From Actinomycetota bacterium (GTDB taxonomy: Bacteria > Actinomycetota > Actinomycetes > S36-B12 > UBA5976), in NCBI GenBank assembly GCA_947448865.1, contig CANFOW010000012.1, positions 1-47,897 on the forward strand: 47,897 nt of DNA. Direction: 5' to 3'. Below are positions 1-8,961 of this stretch, piece after piece. The notes beneath the pieces are model-generated. The model was not told the origin of the DNA. It did not search any database and saw only the letters and a program-made list of their open reading frames with translations. A program made the position numbers and the translations under genes. The first letter of the stretch is position 1. Every line of letters starts with the position of its first letter.

Positions 1-1789
<1,789 letters not shown>

Positions 1790-1840
1790 TTATTCCTTTG
1801 TGCCAAACGTCAAGGAACCGTGCGGTTCCTAAGTTTCGGG

Positions 1841-1867
1841 TTATCACTCGGGGGTACCGAGTGCTAA
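1841..1867 (-). promoter_or_regulatory. CIRCE operator 1 (HrcA site) for groL
   Basis: TTATCACTC, nine bases, then GAGTGCTAA: one mismatch to the CIRCE consensus TTAGCACTC-N9-GAGTGCTAA. It lies about 55 bp upstream of the groL start. CIRCE is bound by the heat-shock repressor HrcA. Between it and the ribosome-binding site is a small inverted repeat (AGGAACC/GGTTCCT, 1813-1830). Confidence 0.93.
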
Positions 1868-1875
1868 CACTATTG

Positions 1876-1902
1876 TTGGCACTCTCGGGGCTAGAGTGCA
1901 AA
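1876..1902 (-). promoter_or_regulatory. CIRCE operator 2 for groL
   Basis: TTGGCACTC, nine bases, then GAGTGCAAA: the inner GCACTC-N9-GAGTGC core is perfect. Its centre lies 35 bp from that of the first CIRCE element. Tandem CIRCE sites suggest tight HrcA repression of groL. Confidence 0.88.
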
Positions 1903-1989
1903 TCGAAACGGCCTCACATGTGGGAAAAGCCGATAAATCTGCTGGTTTTCGCAATTGGCGAATTGCTGGCCCAGGAAGCCGCCCGAGGG

Positions 1990-2028
1990 CAAAAAGAACG
2001 AGAGGCCCGGATTTCTCCGAGCCTCTCG
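1990..2028 (-). terminator. Intrinsic terminator of the cold-shock gene
   Basis: On the minus strand a stem of CGAGAGGC paired with GCCTCTCG (1999-2006 and 2021-2028, with further inner pairing of CGGA/TCCG) is followed by TTCTTTTTG. It lies just past the cold-shock gene stop at 2051 and separates that gene from groL. Confidence 0.85.
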
Positions 2029-2050
2029 CAAATTATTCGGTCAATGTGCC

Positions 2051-2254
2051 TTACGCAATTGGACGAACATGCTCGGCCTGTGGACCCTTTGGTCCCTGGC
2101 CGATTTCGAACTCAACGCGCTGGTCCTGCTCAAGTGTCTTGAAACCGTCAACCTCGATGGCTGAGTAGTGAATGAAGACATCTTTATCGGAGCCATCAAC
2201 TTCTACGAAGCCGTAGCCCTTTTCCTGATTGAACCACTTAACTGTGCCTTGCAT
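2051..2254 (-). CDS. Cold-shock protein (CspA family)
   Basis: A 67-residue single cold-shock domain: a five-stranded OB fold that binds single-stranded nucleic acid and acts as an RNA chaperone. RNP1 (KGYGFVEV, 12-19) and RNP2 (DVFIHYSAI, 25-33) are intact, and the length is typical for the family. The ATG at 2252-2254 was chosen over a longer in-frame start because it follows an AAGGAAAGAG ribosome-binding site and gives the canonical MQGTVKWF start. It lies between groL and the sulfur-carrier gene, followed by its own terminator, so it is probably monocistronic. Confidence 0.97.
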   Translation of the reverse strand: MQGTVKWFNQEKGYGFVEVDGSDKDVFIHYSAIEVDGFKTLEQDQRVEFEIGQGPKGPQAEHVRPIA

Positions 2255-2592
2255 GGCATCTCTTTCCTTAATGGGTCCAGATGGCGTTTGCCACCTGAGG
2301 TCTTGCTCCCTGCCCACCAAAGTGAGAGTTCGCTTTCTTGCTCGCGAATCTTTGAGTTGTGCTCTTACGAATTGCGCTTACGTCGACCACGTCACACACT
2401 ACGGCACTTTGAGGTCACGATTTACTATTAATTGGCATCAAAAATCGAACACTTTGACAGTTCGGTGGCGCTTAACGCCTACAGGTGAAAGATTATGTGC
2501 GAGGAAACGCAATAAAGCCAATGAATCAGGCGTTTATTGACATCGACACACTTCGTTCGGGGTTCTCCCGCAGCGCAAGGTATTAAAAAGAA
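2255..2592. other. Non-coding interval between csp and the sulfur-carrier gene
   Basis: About 340 bp without a convincing gene. It must hold the leftward csp promoter and 5' untranslated region. A hairpin at 2510-2539 (CAATAAA/TTTATTG with inner GCC/GGC) could end the sulfur-carrier transcript, although no T-run follows. A TTGACA hexamer at 2454-2459 on the plus strand has no good -10 element or gene after it. I see nothing else in this stretch. Confidence 0.5.
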
Positions 2593-2874
2593 TTAACCGC
2601 CAGCAACCGCAGGAACGATCGAAATCGAGGCTCCTTCGGGCAATGCAGACGCTAATCCGTCCAAGAATCGCACATCGTCATCATTTATATAGATGTTGAT
2701 GAAACGACGCAGTTCGCCTGTGTCGGCAACAAGTCGCTGCAAGATTCCAGGTGCGAGCGCCTCAAGGGCATCAAAGGCACCTTGCAGAGTTGCTTCTTGT
2801 GGCTCGAGAGTCACATTCGATTCGCCACCTGTGTAGGTGCGAAGAATTGTTGGGATACGCACGGAGACGCTCAT
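2593..2874 (-). CDS. cysO: CysO/MoaD/ThiS-family sulfur-carrier protein
   Basis: A 93-residue ubiquitin-fold protein ending in Gly-Gly (VAGG). The C-terminal glycine of such proteins is adenylated and converted to a thiocarboxylate that donates sulfur. Length and sequence (NIYINDDDVRF near the middle, PAVAGG at the end) closely match my memory of Mycobacterium CysO, the sulfur donor for CysM. Its ATG overlaps the stop of the upstream threonine-synthase-like gene by 4 bp (ATGA), so the two are translationally coupled. No CysM, MoeZ-type activating enzyme or Mec peptidase is visible nearby. The partner PLP enzyme and the SAM riboswitch suggest a job in homocysteine or methionine synthesis rather than molybdopterin synthesis. 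Confidence 0.9.
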   Translation of the reverse strand: MSVSVRIPTILRTYTGGESNVTLEPQEATLQGAFDALEALAPGILQRLVADTGELRRFINIYINDDDVRFLDGLASALPEGASISIVPAVAGG

Positions 2875-4139
2875 TTGCCACTCGCAATCACTTCAGCTAC
2901 TAAATCAACACTTGGACTAATTGTTGCACTAAAACCGGTGCCACTTGAAATGGCATCGAGAGTCTTCAGGCCTTCACCGGTGTTTACGATGACGGTTTCA
3001 CCTGCAGGATCGAGTTTGCCTTCAGCGAGTAACTTGCGGGTGACAGCTACGGTCACACCGCCTGCAGTCTCGGCGAAGATGCCTTCGGTTTCGGCCAACA
3101 GGCGGATGCCTTCAACAACTTCTTCGTCAGACACATCTCCAATTGCACCATTGGATCGACGTACTGCGTCGAGCGCGTATGGGCCATCGGCTGGATTACC
3201 AATCGCAAGTGACTTCGCAATCGTGTCTGGCTTCACTGGGCGAATCACATCAAGGCCATTTGCAAAAGCTGTCGATACTGGATTGCAACCCGTTGCCTGA
3301 GCACCGAAAACTCGATAATCACGACCGTCAACTAAACCAAGCTTCACAAACTCGCGCCAGCCCTTATCAATCTTGGTCAGCAATGCGCCCGAAGCAACTG
3401 GAATCACAACTTGGTCGGGCAAACGCCAGCCGAGTTGTTCGGCAATTTCATAGCCAACAGTCTTTGAACCTTCGGCATAGTAAGGACGCAGATTAACGTT
3501 GACGAATCCCCAATCGGCGGACACTTCTTCGCCAATCAGTTCGCTGCATAAACGATTCACGTCGTCGTAGTTACCATCAATGCCGATGACGAATCCGTTG
3601 TACGCGGCTGTTGCTTGGATTTTGTTGGACTCAAGATTCGAAGGAACAAGCACAACTGATCGCTGACCCGCACGCGCTGCTGCAGCGGCAACTGCATGAG
3701 CAAGGTTGCCCGTTGATGCGCACGCCAGCGTCGTAAAGCCAAGCTGAATCCCAGCACTTTGAGCTACTGCAACAACGCGATCTTTAAACGAGTGAGTGGG
3801 ATTGCCACTGTCGTCTTTGACCCACAGTGTTCCGGTCATGCCCAGTGCCTTGGCCAAATTGTCGGCGCGATGAAGACGAGTCATACCTGGCGCGAGGTTG
3901 CGTGACTCTGCGACATTGGCAGGCACTGGCAACAGCGCGGCGTAACGCCATAACGAAAGCGGTCCAGCTTCGATCTGCTCACGGGTAATGTCACCGAATT
4001 CGTAGGCAACTTCTAACGGACCGAAGCATTCCCAACAGGAATAGTCAGCACCGAGATTTGCATGCGCGCCACAGGCACGACATACCAAGTGAGTTGCTGC
4101 ACCAAATGATTGACCAACACGGTCTGCGGTAAGAGTCAT
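2871..4139 (-). CDS. thrC: Threonine synthase-family PLP enzyme, possibly a sulfur-carrier-dependent homocysteine synthase (MetM type)
   Basis: A 422-residue fold-type II PLP enzyme. It has an N-terminal zinc ribbon (Cys20, Cys23, Cys35, Cys38), the PLP lysine in HSFKD (Lys119), a phosphate-binding ASTGN loop (141-145) and GEGLKT near the C terminus. Threonine synthase converts O-phosphohomoserine to threonine. The context points elsewhere: it is coupled to a sulfur carrier and sits behind a SAM-I riboswitch, and I remember Streptomyces having this homologue in addition to its hom-thrC-thrB locus. I recall, without being able to check, a report of such an enzyme (MetM) making homocysteine from O-phosphohomoserine with a sulfur carrier. 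The ATG at 4137-4139 was chosen because the longer frame would run through the riboswitch; GAAAGG lies 10 bases upstream. Confidence 0.9.
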   Translation of the reverse strand: MTLTADRVGQSFGAATHLVCRACGAHANLGADYSCWECFGPLEVAYEFGDITREQIEAGPLSLWRYAALLPVPANVAESRNLAPGMTRLHRADNLAKALGMTGTLWVKDDSGNPTHSFKDRVVAVAQSAGIQLGFTTLACASTGNLAHAVAAAAARAGQRSVVLVPSNLESNKIQATAAYNGFVIGIDGNYDDVNRLCSELIGEEVSADWGFVNVNLRPYYAEGSKTVGYEIAEQLGWRLPDQVVIPVASGALLTKIDKGWREFVKLGLVDGRDYRVFGAQATGCNPVSTAFANGLDVIRPVKPDTIAKSLAIGNPADGPYALDAVRRSNGAIGDVSDEEVVEGIRLLAETEGIFAETAGGVTVAVTRKLLAEGKLDPAGETVIVNTGEGLKTLDAISSGTGFSATISPSVDLVAEVIASGK

Positions 4140-4156
4140 TGAATAACGACCTTTCG

Positions 4157-4274
4157 TCATCTTTCTTGGACATGCGAGCATTCCAAGCCGGAATTGGCAC
4201 CGTTTCGTGAGATTGACTCTCACGGTGGTTGCCGGGGCTTCAACGGGCCGGTCCCTCTGCCCCTCTGGATGAGG
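4157..4274 (-). promoter_or_regulatory. SAM-I (S-box) riboswitch upstream of the thrC-like/cysO operon
   Basis: Read on the minus strand, the element has the whole S-box architecture. P1 pairs UCAUC with GAUGA (4268-4272 and 4157-4161). The core AGAGGGACCGGCCC, then GAAGCCCCGGCAACC, follows. P3 is ACCGU/ACGGU closed by GUGAGA/UCUCAC. The conserved GGUGCCAAUUCC comes next, and P4 is CUUGGA/UCCAAG. The P1 3' strand ends two bases before the GAAAGG ribosome-binding site (4150-4155). There is no T-run terminator, so control of translation initiation is likely. The P4 helix and core fit SAM-I rather than SAM-IV. S-boxes normally shut off expression when S-adenosylmethionine is plentiful. Confidence 0.95.
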
Positions 4275-4354
4275 TATTAATCAATCAGGTGTGAACCTAA
4301 TCAATCTGGGAAAACTGTATCAGCCATTTTCGGCATCGTGAAACGGGGGGTTTC

Positions 4355-4738
4355 ATGCGCGATCACACACGCCACCGTGTGAATTGGTTAAACGCCAGCA
4401 CGCCCATCGGGCTGCTCGTAGCTCGAGCACTTGGGCTTGAGCACAAACATATATTCAGTCTTCATTACTTGGTTCGAGGCTACGACCTGAAATTTCCAGC
4501 TGCTGATGCGTTCGTCATTGGCGATGTCATTTTCATTCGTGACGGTGTCGTCATCACGAAGCCGCTATTTGACCACGAGAAGCATCATGCAATCCAATAC
4601 GCCATGTGTGGAGGTGTCTTGATGTGGCCGCTGTATGCACTCGCAAGCAGCTGGTCATGGCTTCGAGCGCGCAATGCGTGGCAACACAACATTTTTGAAG
4701 TCAGCGCCGACTTACGAGCCGGCAATTACATCGTGTGA
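4355..4738 (+). CDS. Small HExxH-motif protein of unknown function
   Basis: I do not recognise a named family. The 127-residue product has HEKHH at 74-78, which fits the zinc-binding HExxH signature. Gln81 follows, then an ExxAD motif at 115-119, an arrangement resembling gluzincin-like domains such as DUF4157 (HExxHxxQ...ExxAD). There is a short hydrophobic stretch (about 86-100) and no signal peptide. The ATG at 4355 follows a run of six G (4345-4350). The gene is divergent from the thrC-like operon and convergent with the LytR_C gene, whose stop lies 8 bp away. Metal binding and peptidase activity are inferences from the motif only. Confidence 0.75.
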   Translation: MRDHTRHRVNWLNASTPIGLLVARALGLEHKHIFSLHYLVRGYDLKFPAADAFVIGDVIFIRDGVVITKPLFDHEKHHAIQYAMCGGVLMWPLYALASSWSWLRARNAWQHNIFEVSADLRAGNYIV

Positions 4739-4745
4739 TTGTTTG

Positions 4746-5198
4746 TTACTTAACGACGACAAATGTCAGGCTCGTTGAGTTCATGCCGGACTGCAGTGGG
4801 GCAATGCCAGCCTTTTGCTGGTCTGCAAGTTTTTGGGCTTGATCCTTAAAACCGTCGGGGTAATAAACAGTGGAAGCCGTCGCAGCTACACCAGTCCAGT
4901 TACCGACTGTTTGAATGACCCATCCGTCGTGCGAAATCGCATCCGCTGTCGTTCGTGCAAGGCCAGGAGTTTGAGTTCCGTTAAGCACGACCACTGTGAG
5001 ATCTGACGTTGGTGCAACTGATTGCGTCGGGTCACTCGTTGGCGACGCTGTTGAGGTTGCGCTAGTCGTTGGACTCGCTGACGCAGGTGATGAATGTAGA
5101 CCCATAAGTTTGAGACCCACAACACCAAGTCCACCAATGGTCACCACAATCACGAATAGCGGGAGAACTACTCGTTTAGTAAAAGATTGTTGGCCCAA
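4746..5198 (-). CDS. LytR_C (LytR/CpsA/Psr C-terminal) domain protein, membrane-anchored
   Basis: A 150-residue protein with a short basic N terminus, one membrane segment (about 9-31), a Ser/Thr/Pro-rich linker (about 36-66) and a LytR_C domain starting near LTVVVLNGT. This domain occurs at the C terminus of LCP cell-wall ligases and also alone; its role is not settled. The start is TTG (5196-5198), 9 bp after the DUF3263 stop and in the same frame as that gene, without a clear ribosome-binding site, so translational coupling is likely. The pairing with DUF3263 recalls the neighbouring mycobacterial genes Rv0430 and Rv0431. Confidence 0.85.
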   Translation of the reverse strand: MGQQSFTKRVVLPLFVIVVTIGGLGVVGLKLMGLHSSPASASPTTSATSTASPTSDPTQSVAPTSDLTVVVLNGTQTPGLARTTADAISHDGWVIQTVGNWTGVAATASTVYYPDGFKDQAQKLADQQKAGIAPLQSGMNSTSLTFVVVK

Positions 5199-5207
5199 CT
5201 CGGGCGC

Positions 5208-5501
5208 CTAATTTAATTCAATACCAAGACGACGCGCTGAGCGTGCACGAGCACGAGCGGCACGCATGCGTTGCAAACGCTTGACGAGCATGGGATCAAA
5301 AGCAAGTGCTTCAGGCAGATCAATTAACGCGTTAAGCACCTGGTAATACCGAGTCGCCGACATATCAAACTGTTCGCGAATAGCTTGTTCCTTTGCGCCA
5401 GCGAATTTCCACCATTGGCGTTCAAATTCGAGGATGCGCTGATCACGTTCAGGTAATCCACCTGAAGTATCTGGAGAGAGTGCGCGCGCAGGTTCAGTCA
5501 C
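5208..5501 (-). CDS. DUF3263 domain protein
   Basis: A 97-residue protein. The conserved part runs from RDQRILEFERQWWKFAG through ATRYYQVLNALIDLPEALAFDPMLVKRL and is followed by an Arg/Ala-rich tail. It is predicted helical and probably a small helix-turn-helix-like DNA-binding protein, but its function is unknown. The GTG start at 5499-5501 has no clear ribosome-binding site. A TAACAT hexamer about 10 bases upstream would suit a leaderless transcript. It is the first gene of a pair with the LytR_C gene. Confidence 0.85.
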   Translation of the reverse strand: MTEPARALSPDTSGGLPERDQRILEFERQWWKFAGAKEQAIREQFDMSATRYYQVLNALIDLPEALAFDPMLVKRLQRMRAARARARSARRLGIELN

Positions 5502-5608
5502 AAGTTCAATGTTACGGCGTGCTCTGTCACGAACACGGCACCACCCCTCTTAAGCGTGTCAAGTCGTGGCGTAGATTGAAACCACATAACTCGAATAGAA
5601 ATGACCAC

Positions 5609-6520
5609 ATGTCGCAGTCCGCATCACGACCCCCGCAATGGTTTGCGCTCTGGGTCGTTCTCAGCGTGATCTGGGGTTTCTCCTTCTTATTCATCAAAGT
5701 TGCTGGCGAATTTCTCGATCCATATCAAACAACTTTCGGTCGCATGGGACTCGGCGCTCTCGCACTCCTTATATATCTGTTTGCAACTGGAAAGCGACCT
5801 ATTGTGCGCGGCCCTGCTGTTGTGCACTTGGGCTTTCTAGGTCTCATTGCGCAAGCTATTCCGTTTACTTTGTTCGCATGGGCGGAGCATTCCATTTCTT
5901 CTATCGCAGCCGGACTAGTGAATTCAACAATGTCGTTGTGGACCGGCGTCTTAGCCATTGCGATTTTGCCCGAAGAACGACTGAACAAGCCGCGCACTAT
6001 TGGACTGGTCCTGGGCTTCCTTGGAATCTTGGTGCTGCTCGGAGTTTGGGCAACAGACTTCCGTGGCAACTGGCTTGCTTACCTGGCGTGCTCATTGTCA
6101 ACAATTGGTTACGCGGTGGCCGCACTGTGGACTCGAAAGTTCGTGTCTCCAATGCACCTTGATCCAATCAGCGCTATCGCAACGCAGCTCAGCCTTGGAA
6201 CCCTCGCATGTGGTGTCGTCATGGCGTTTACATCCTCGACCCCTACACAGTGGCCAGCCAACGGCGTCGCATCGATCGTGCTTCTGGGTGCGCTTGGCAC
6301 AGGCATCGCGTTAGTACTGAACTACATCATCATTCATCGCGCCGGCGCAGTTGCGACCTCGACAGTTACTTATTCGATTCCGATTGTATCCACCTTGGCC
6401 GGCGCATTGGTCTTGCACGAAAAACTTCACTGGTACGAACCGATTGGTGCAGTGATTATTTTGATTGGCATCGCACTTGTTCAGCAGTTATTGCCACGGC
6501 CACAGAAAGTAACGGCGTAA
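5609..6520 (+). CDS. EamA-family (DMT superfamily) transporter
   Basis: A 303-residue integral membrane protein with about ten hydrophobic segments arranged as two EamA repeats, the usual size and layout for drug/metabolite-type permeases such as YdcZ/RhaT relatives. The N-terminal half holds WGFSFLFIKVAGE and the C-terminal half ends in a helix with IGIALVQQLL. The substrate cannot be told from sequence. The start at 5609 was chosen because the longer upstream frame overlaps the divergent DUF3263 gene antisense and looks non-coding. Convergent with lacI; a hairpin spans both stop codons. Confidence 0.9.
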   Translation: MSQSASRPPQWFALWVVLSVIWGFSFLFIKVAGEFLDPYQTTFGRMGLGALALLIYLFATGKRPIVRGPAVVHLGFLGLIAQAIPFTLFAWAEHSISSIAAGLVNSTMSLWTGVLAIAILPEERLNKPRTIGLVLGFLGILVLLGVWATDFRGNWLAYLACSLSTIGYAVAALWTRKFVSPMHLDPISAIATQLSLGTLACGVVMAFTSSTPTQWPANGVASIVLLGALGTGIALVLNYIIIHRAGAVATSTVTYSIPIVSTLAGALVLHEKLHWYEPIGAVIILIGIALVQQLLPRPQKVTA

Positions 6521-6544
6521 ACGCGAATCTCATTCGTGTTTACG
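6516..6544. terminator. Hairpin shared by convergent EamA and lacI genes
   Basis: CGTAAAC-g-CGAAT-ctc-ATTCG-t-GTTTACG is an almost perfect 13-step stem with a 3-base loop. It overlaps the stop codons of both convergent genes (TAA at 6518-6520 and the complement of 6540-6542). No T-run follows on either side, so it may act as a weak bidirectional terminator or protect 3' ends. Confidence 0.6.
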
Positions 6545-7538
6545 AAGATTCCCGCACTACTAAATACGTCGGGTGAATTCGGCTCTCGGGCTCAGCGCCA
6601 GCGATCGCTTCCAAAATTAATTCCGCTGCGGCAATTCCAAGTTGTTCAATGTCTTGGTGAACTGAAGTCAATGCGGGCTTCGAGATTTGAGCAGTCTGGC
6701 TATCGTCGAAACCCACTACTGAAACGTCATCTGGTACTCGCAGGCCACGCTCTTCGAGTACTGAAATTGCGGCCACCGCCATCAAATCATTGGCGGCAAA
6801 AAGACCGTCAATTGTTTCCCCCGAATCAAGCAGACTGATCATCCCGCGTCGACCACTCTCAAATGAATAGTCGCCGATCGCAATGAGATTCGGGTTGACT
6901 TGCAGGCCTTGCGACTCCAAGCCCTTCTTGTATCCAGAAAGTCGCTGTTGAGCAGCACTTGCAAAAACGTCGCCCGTGATTGTTGCAATATTTCGACGGC
7001 CTTGTGCGATGAGATATTCTGTCGCCTTTTGTGCGCCACCGAATTGATCGGAGTCAACATAAATAAGTCGCTCTGGTCGCTGCGGTGTACCTGTAACGAC
7101 GATGGGAAGACCTTGGTCGGCCAATTCATAGAGAAGTTCTTCTCTGTGCACCTGGAAGAAAATCGCGCCGTCAATCTGCTTAGGTGACAGCGACGCAGCA
7201 ACTGTGTGGTCATAAGTGGCAAGGTCAGTCACCATAAGTAACGACTGAACGCCATGCGCCAATAATTTCCCGCTAATGCCTTTTGTAACTAGCGCCCAAA
7301 ATGGATCTTCGAAAACTGTCAGGTTGTTGTCGATGATGACGGCAACAAGACCCGTTTTACCGGAGGCTAAGGAACGAGCTCCGCGATTTGGTGAGTAACC
7401 CAATTCAGCAACGGCTCGGCGAACGGCATCAGCACGTTCCTGAGAGACTCGTGTATCTCCATTTAGGACACGCGAAACTGTGGCTGGACTTACACCCGAA
7501 GATTCAGCAATTTCCGCCAGAGTGACCTGTCTAGTCAT
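6540..7538 (-). CDS. LacI-family transcriptional regulator of the beta-glucan operon
   Basis: A 332-residue LacI/GalR repressor. The helix-turn-helix is VTLAEIAESSGVSPATVSRVL (about 5-25), the hinge helix SPNRGARSLASGKT follows (about 49-62), and a periplasmic-binding-protein-like sugar domain fills the rest, with the usual VGFDDSQ near residue 275. The ATG follows a strong AAGGAGG site. It is the last gene of the leftward transporter-GH1 operon, 10 bp after GH1. It is the obvious candidate to bind the TGAAAGCGCTTTCA palindromes at 12225-12349 and 16482-16495, with a beta-glucoside or beta-1,3-oligosaccharide as likely inducer (inference). Confidence 0.93.
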   Translation of the reverse strand: MTRQVTLAEIAESSGVSPATVSRVLNGDTRVSQERADAVRRAVAELGYSPNRGARSLASGKTGLVAVIIDNNLTVFEDPFWALVTKGISGKLLAHGVQSLLMVTDLATYDHTVAASLSPKQIDGAIFFQVHREELLYELADQGLPIVVTGTPQRPERLIYVDSDQFGGAQKATEYLIAQGRRNIATITGDVFASAAQQRLSGYKKGLESQGLQVNPNLIAIGDYSFESGRRGMISLLDSGETIDGLFAANDLMAVAAISVLEERGLRVPDDVSVVGFDDSQTAQISKPALTSVHQDIEQLGIAAAELILEAIAGAEPESRIHPTYLVVRESS

Positions 7539-7548
7539 CGCTACCTCC

Positions 7549-8961
7549 TTACGCTGTAGTCGATACCAATCGTGTAAACAACTCTACTCCGCGACTGATA
7601 GCGAATTGTCGATACTCAAACGCACTGCGCTTAAGTATCCGTTCCTGTGTTGCGAAATCGATATACACGATTCCAAATCTCTTGGCGTAACCTTCAGCCC
7701 ACTCAAAATTGTCAAGCAAAGACCACGCGAAGTACCCGGCAACAGGAACTCCCGAATCTAATGCTCGAGCAACAGAAGTTAAGTGATTGGTTAAATAAGC
7801 AACACGACGTAAATCGTTGACGTTCCCGTTTTCGTCAGGACCTTCGTCATACGCAGCACCGTTTTCCGTGATGTACAGTTTCGGAATTTCTGGCCAGTCG
7901 TTGTGCACGCGAATGAGCAAATCTCCGAGACCTTCTGGTGTAACTGGCCAACCCATGTCAGTGAGTGAATCTAAGTAACGAGTAGGCAGTTGTGTGCTCG
8001 CGCGAATGTCGAATGGGAATGGTCCCGTTGCGCCAACAGGTCCGTCTTCATCGCGAGGTAGCGCGAGAAATGAATCACTGTAGTAATTGATACCTAAGAA
8101 GTCCGGCGCAGCAAGTAAAAGTGTTGAGTCATTCTCAAGCATGACGTCGTCGAGTAGTTTTCCATAAACCTTGACAACATTGCTTGGATAAGAACCAGTC
8201 AGAAACGCTTGAATCCACCAACGATTCAAGTGCGCATCCATCAAGTCTTTGAGTTCATTGACTTCGGGGCTAGATGCGCCATCAATCACGTAATTTGTCA
8301 TATTCAACGTAATGCCGACCTGCGCAGTGGGATCAATTGATTTGATAACACGAGTTGCCTCGGCATGAGCAAGCGCCGTGTGGTGTGCCGATGCCACAGA
8401 TGCTGCGAGATCTTTACGTCCCGGAGCATGCACGCCAATCTGGTATCCAAGCCACGTCGAGCACCATGGCTCATTCAAAGTCACCCAGGTATGAACGCGA
8501 TCACCGAAAGCTTGAACACATGCTTGGGTGTATTCCTTGAATGCTGCAACAGCTTCACGACTTTCCCAGCCGCCACGGTCTTCGAGGTATTGCGGGAGAT
8601 CCCAGTGGTACAACGTGACAATGGGTTCAATTCCTGCTGCAACGATTTCATCAATGAGGTCGTTATAAAACTTAAAGCCAGCTTCGTTGCGTTGCCCACG
8701 AGCTTGCGGGAATAACCGTGGCCATGCAATTGAAAATCGGTAAGCGTTCAAACCAAGATCTTTAATTATTTTGATGTCATCCGCAAAGCGGTGGTAGTGA
8801 TCGCATGCAACATCCCCAGTGTCGCCATTCACTACTTTGCCTGGGGTTTTACTAAATGTGTCCCAAATGCTTGGACCACGGCCATCTTCCGTGGCAGCAC
8901 CTTCAATTTGGTAACTAGCAGTGGCTGATCCCCATAGGAAATCTTCCGGAAATATTTTCAT
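7549..8961 (-). CDS. GH1 beta-glucosidase
   Basis: A 470-residue glycoside hydrolase family 1 enzyme, full length. The acid/base Glu lies in TLNEP (Glu164) and the nucleophile in ITENG (Glu366). The N-terminal LWGSATASYQIEGA is the family signature. There is no signal peptide, so it acts in the cytoplasm on imported beta-glucosides, releasing glucose. Its ATG overlaps the stop of the upstream permease (TGATG) and is preceded by GAAGGG. With the ABC importer and the secreted GH16 it completes a route from polymer outside to glucose inside. Confidence 0.97.
   Translation of the reverse strand: MKIFPEDFLWGSATASYQIEGAATEDGRGPSIWDTFSKTPGKVVNGDTGDVACDHYHRFADDIKIIKDLGLNAYRFSIAWPRLFPQARGQRNEAGFKFYNDLIDEIVAAGIEPIVTLYHWDLPQYLEDRGGWESREAVAAFKEYTQACVQAFGDRVHTWVTLNEPWCSTWLGYQIGVHAPGRKDLAASVASAHHTALAHAEATRVIKSIDPTAQVGITLNMTNYVIDGASSPEVNELKDLMDAHLNRWWIQAFLTGSYPSNVVKVYGKLLDDVMLENDSTLLLAAPDFLGINYYSDSFLALPRDEDGPVGATGPFPFDIRASTQLPTRYLDSLTDMGWPVTPEGLGDLLIRVHNDWPEIPKLYITENGAAYDEGPDENGNVNDLRRVAYLTNHLTSVARALDSGVPVAGYFAWSLLDNFEWAEGYAKRFGIVYIDFATQERILKRSAFEYRQFAISRGVELFTRLVSTTA

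Noticed and set aside
1813-1830. Inverted repeat in the groL leader as an operator or terminator
   Set aside because: The stem is short, has no T-run, and does not match HspR or other heat-shock sites I know.
4140-4223. Longer N terminus for the threonine-synthase-like protein
   Set aside because: The extra 28 codons run through riboswitch P4, P1 and the ribosome-binding site, and the remaining N terminus is already the usual family start.
5393-5608. Extended start of the EamA transporter
   Set aside because: The extra 72 codons overlap the divergent DUF3263 gene antisense and encode a hydrophilic segment foreign to the family.
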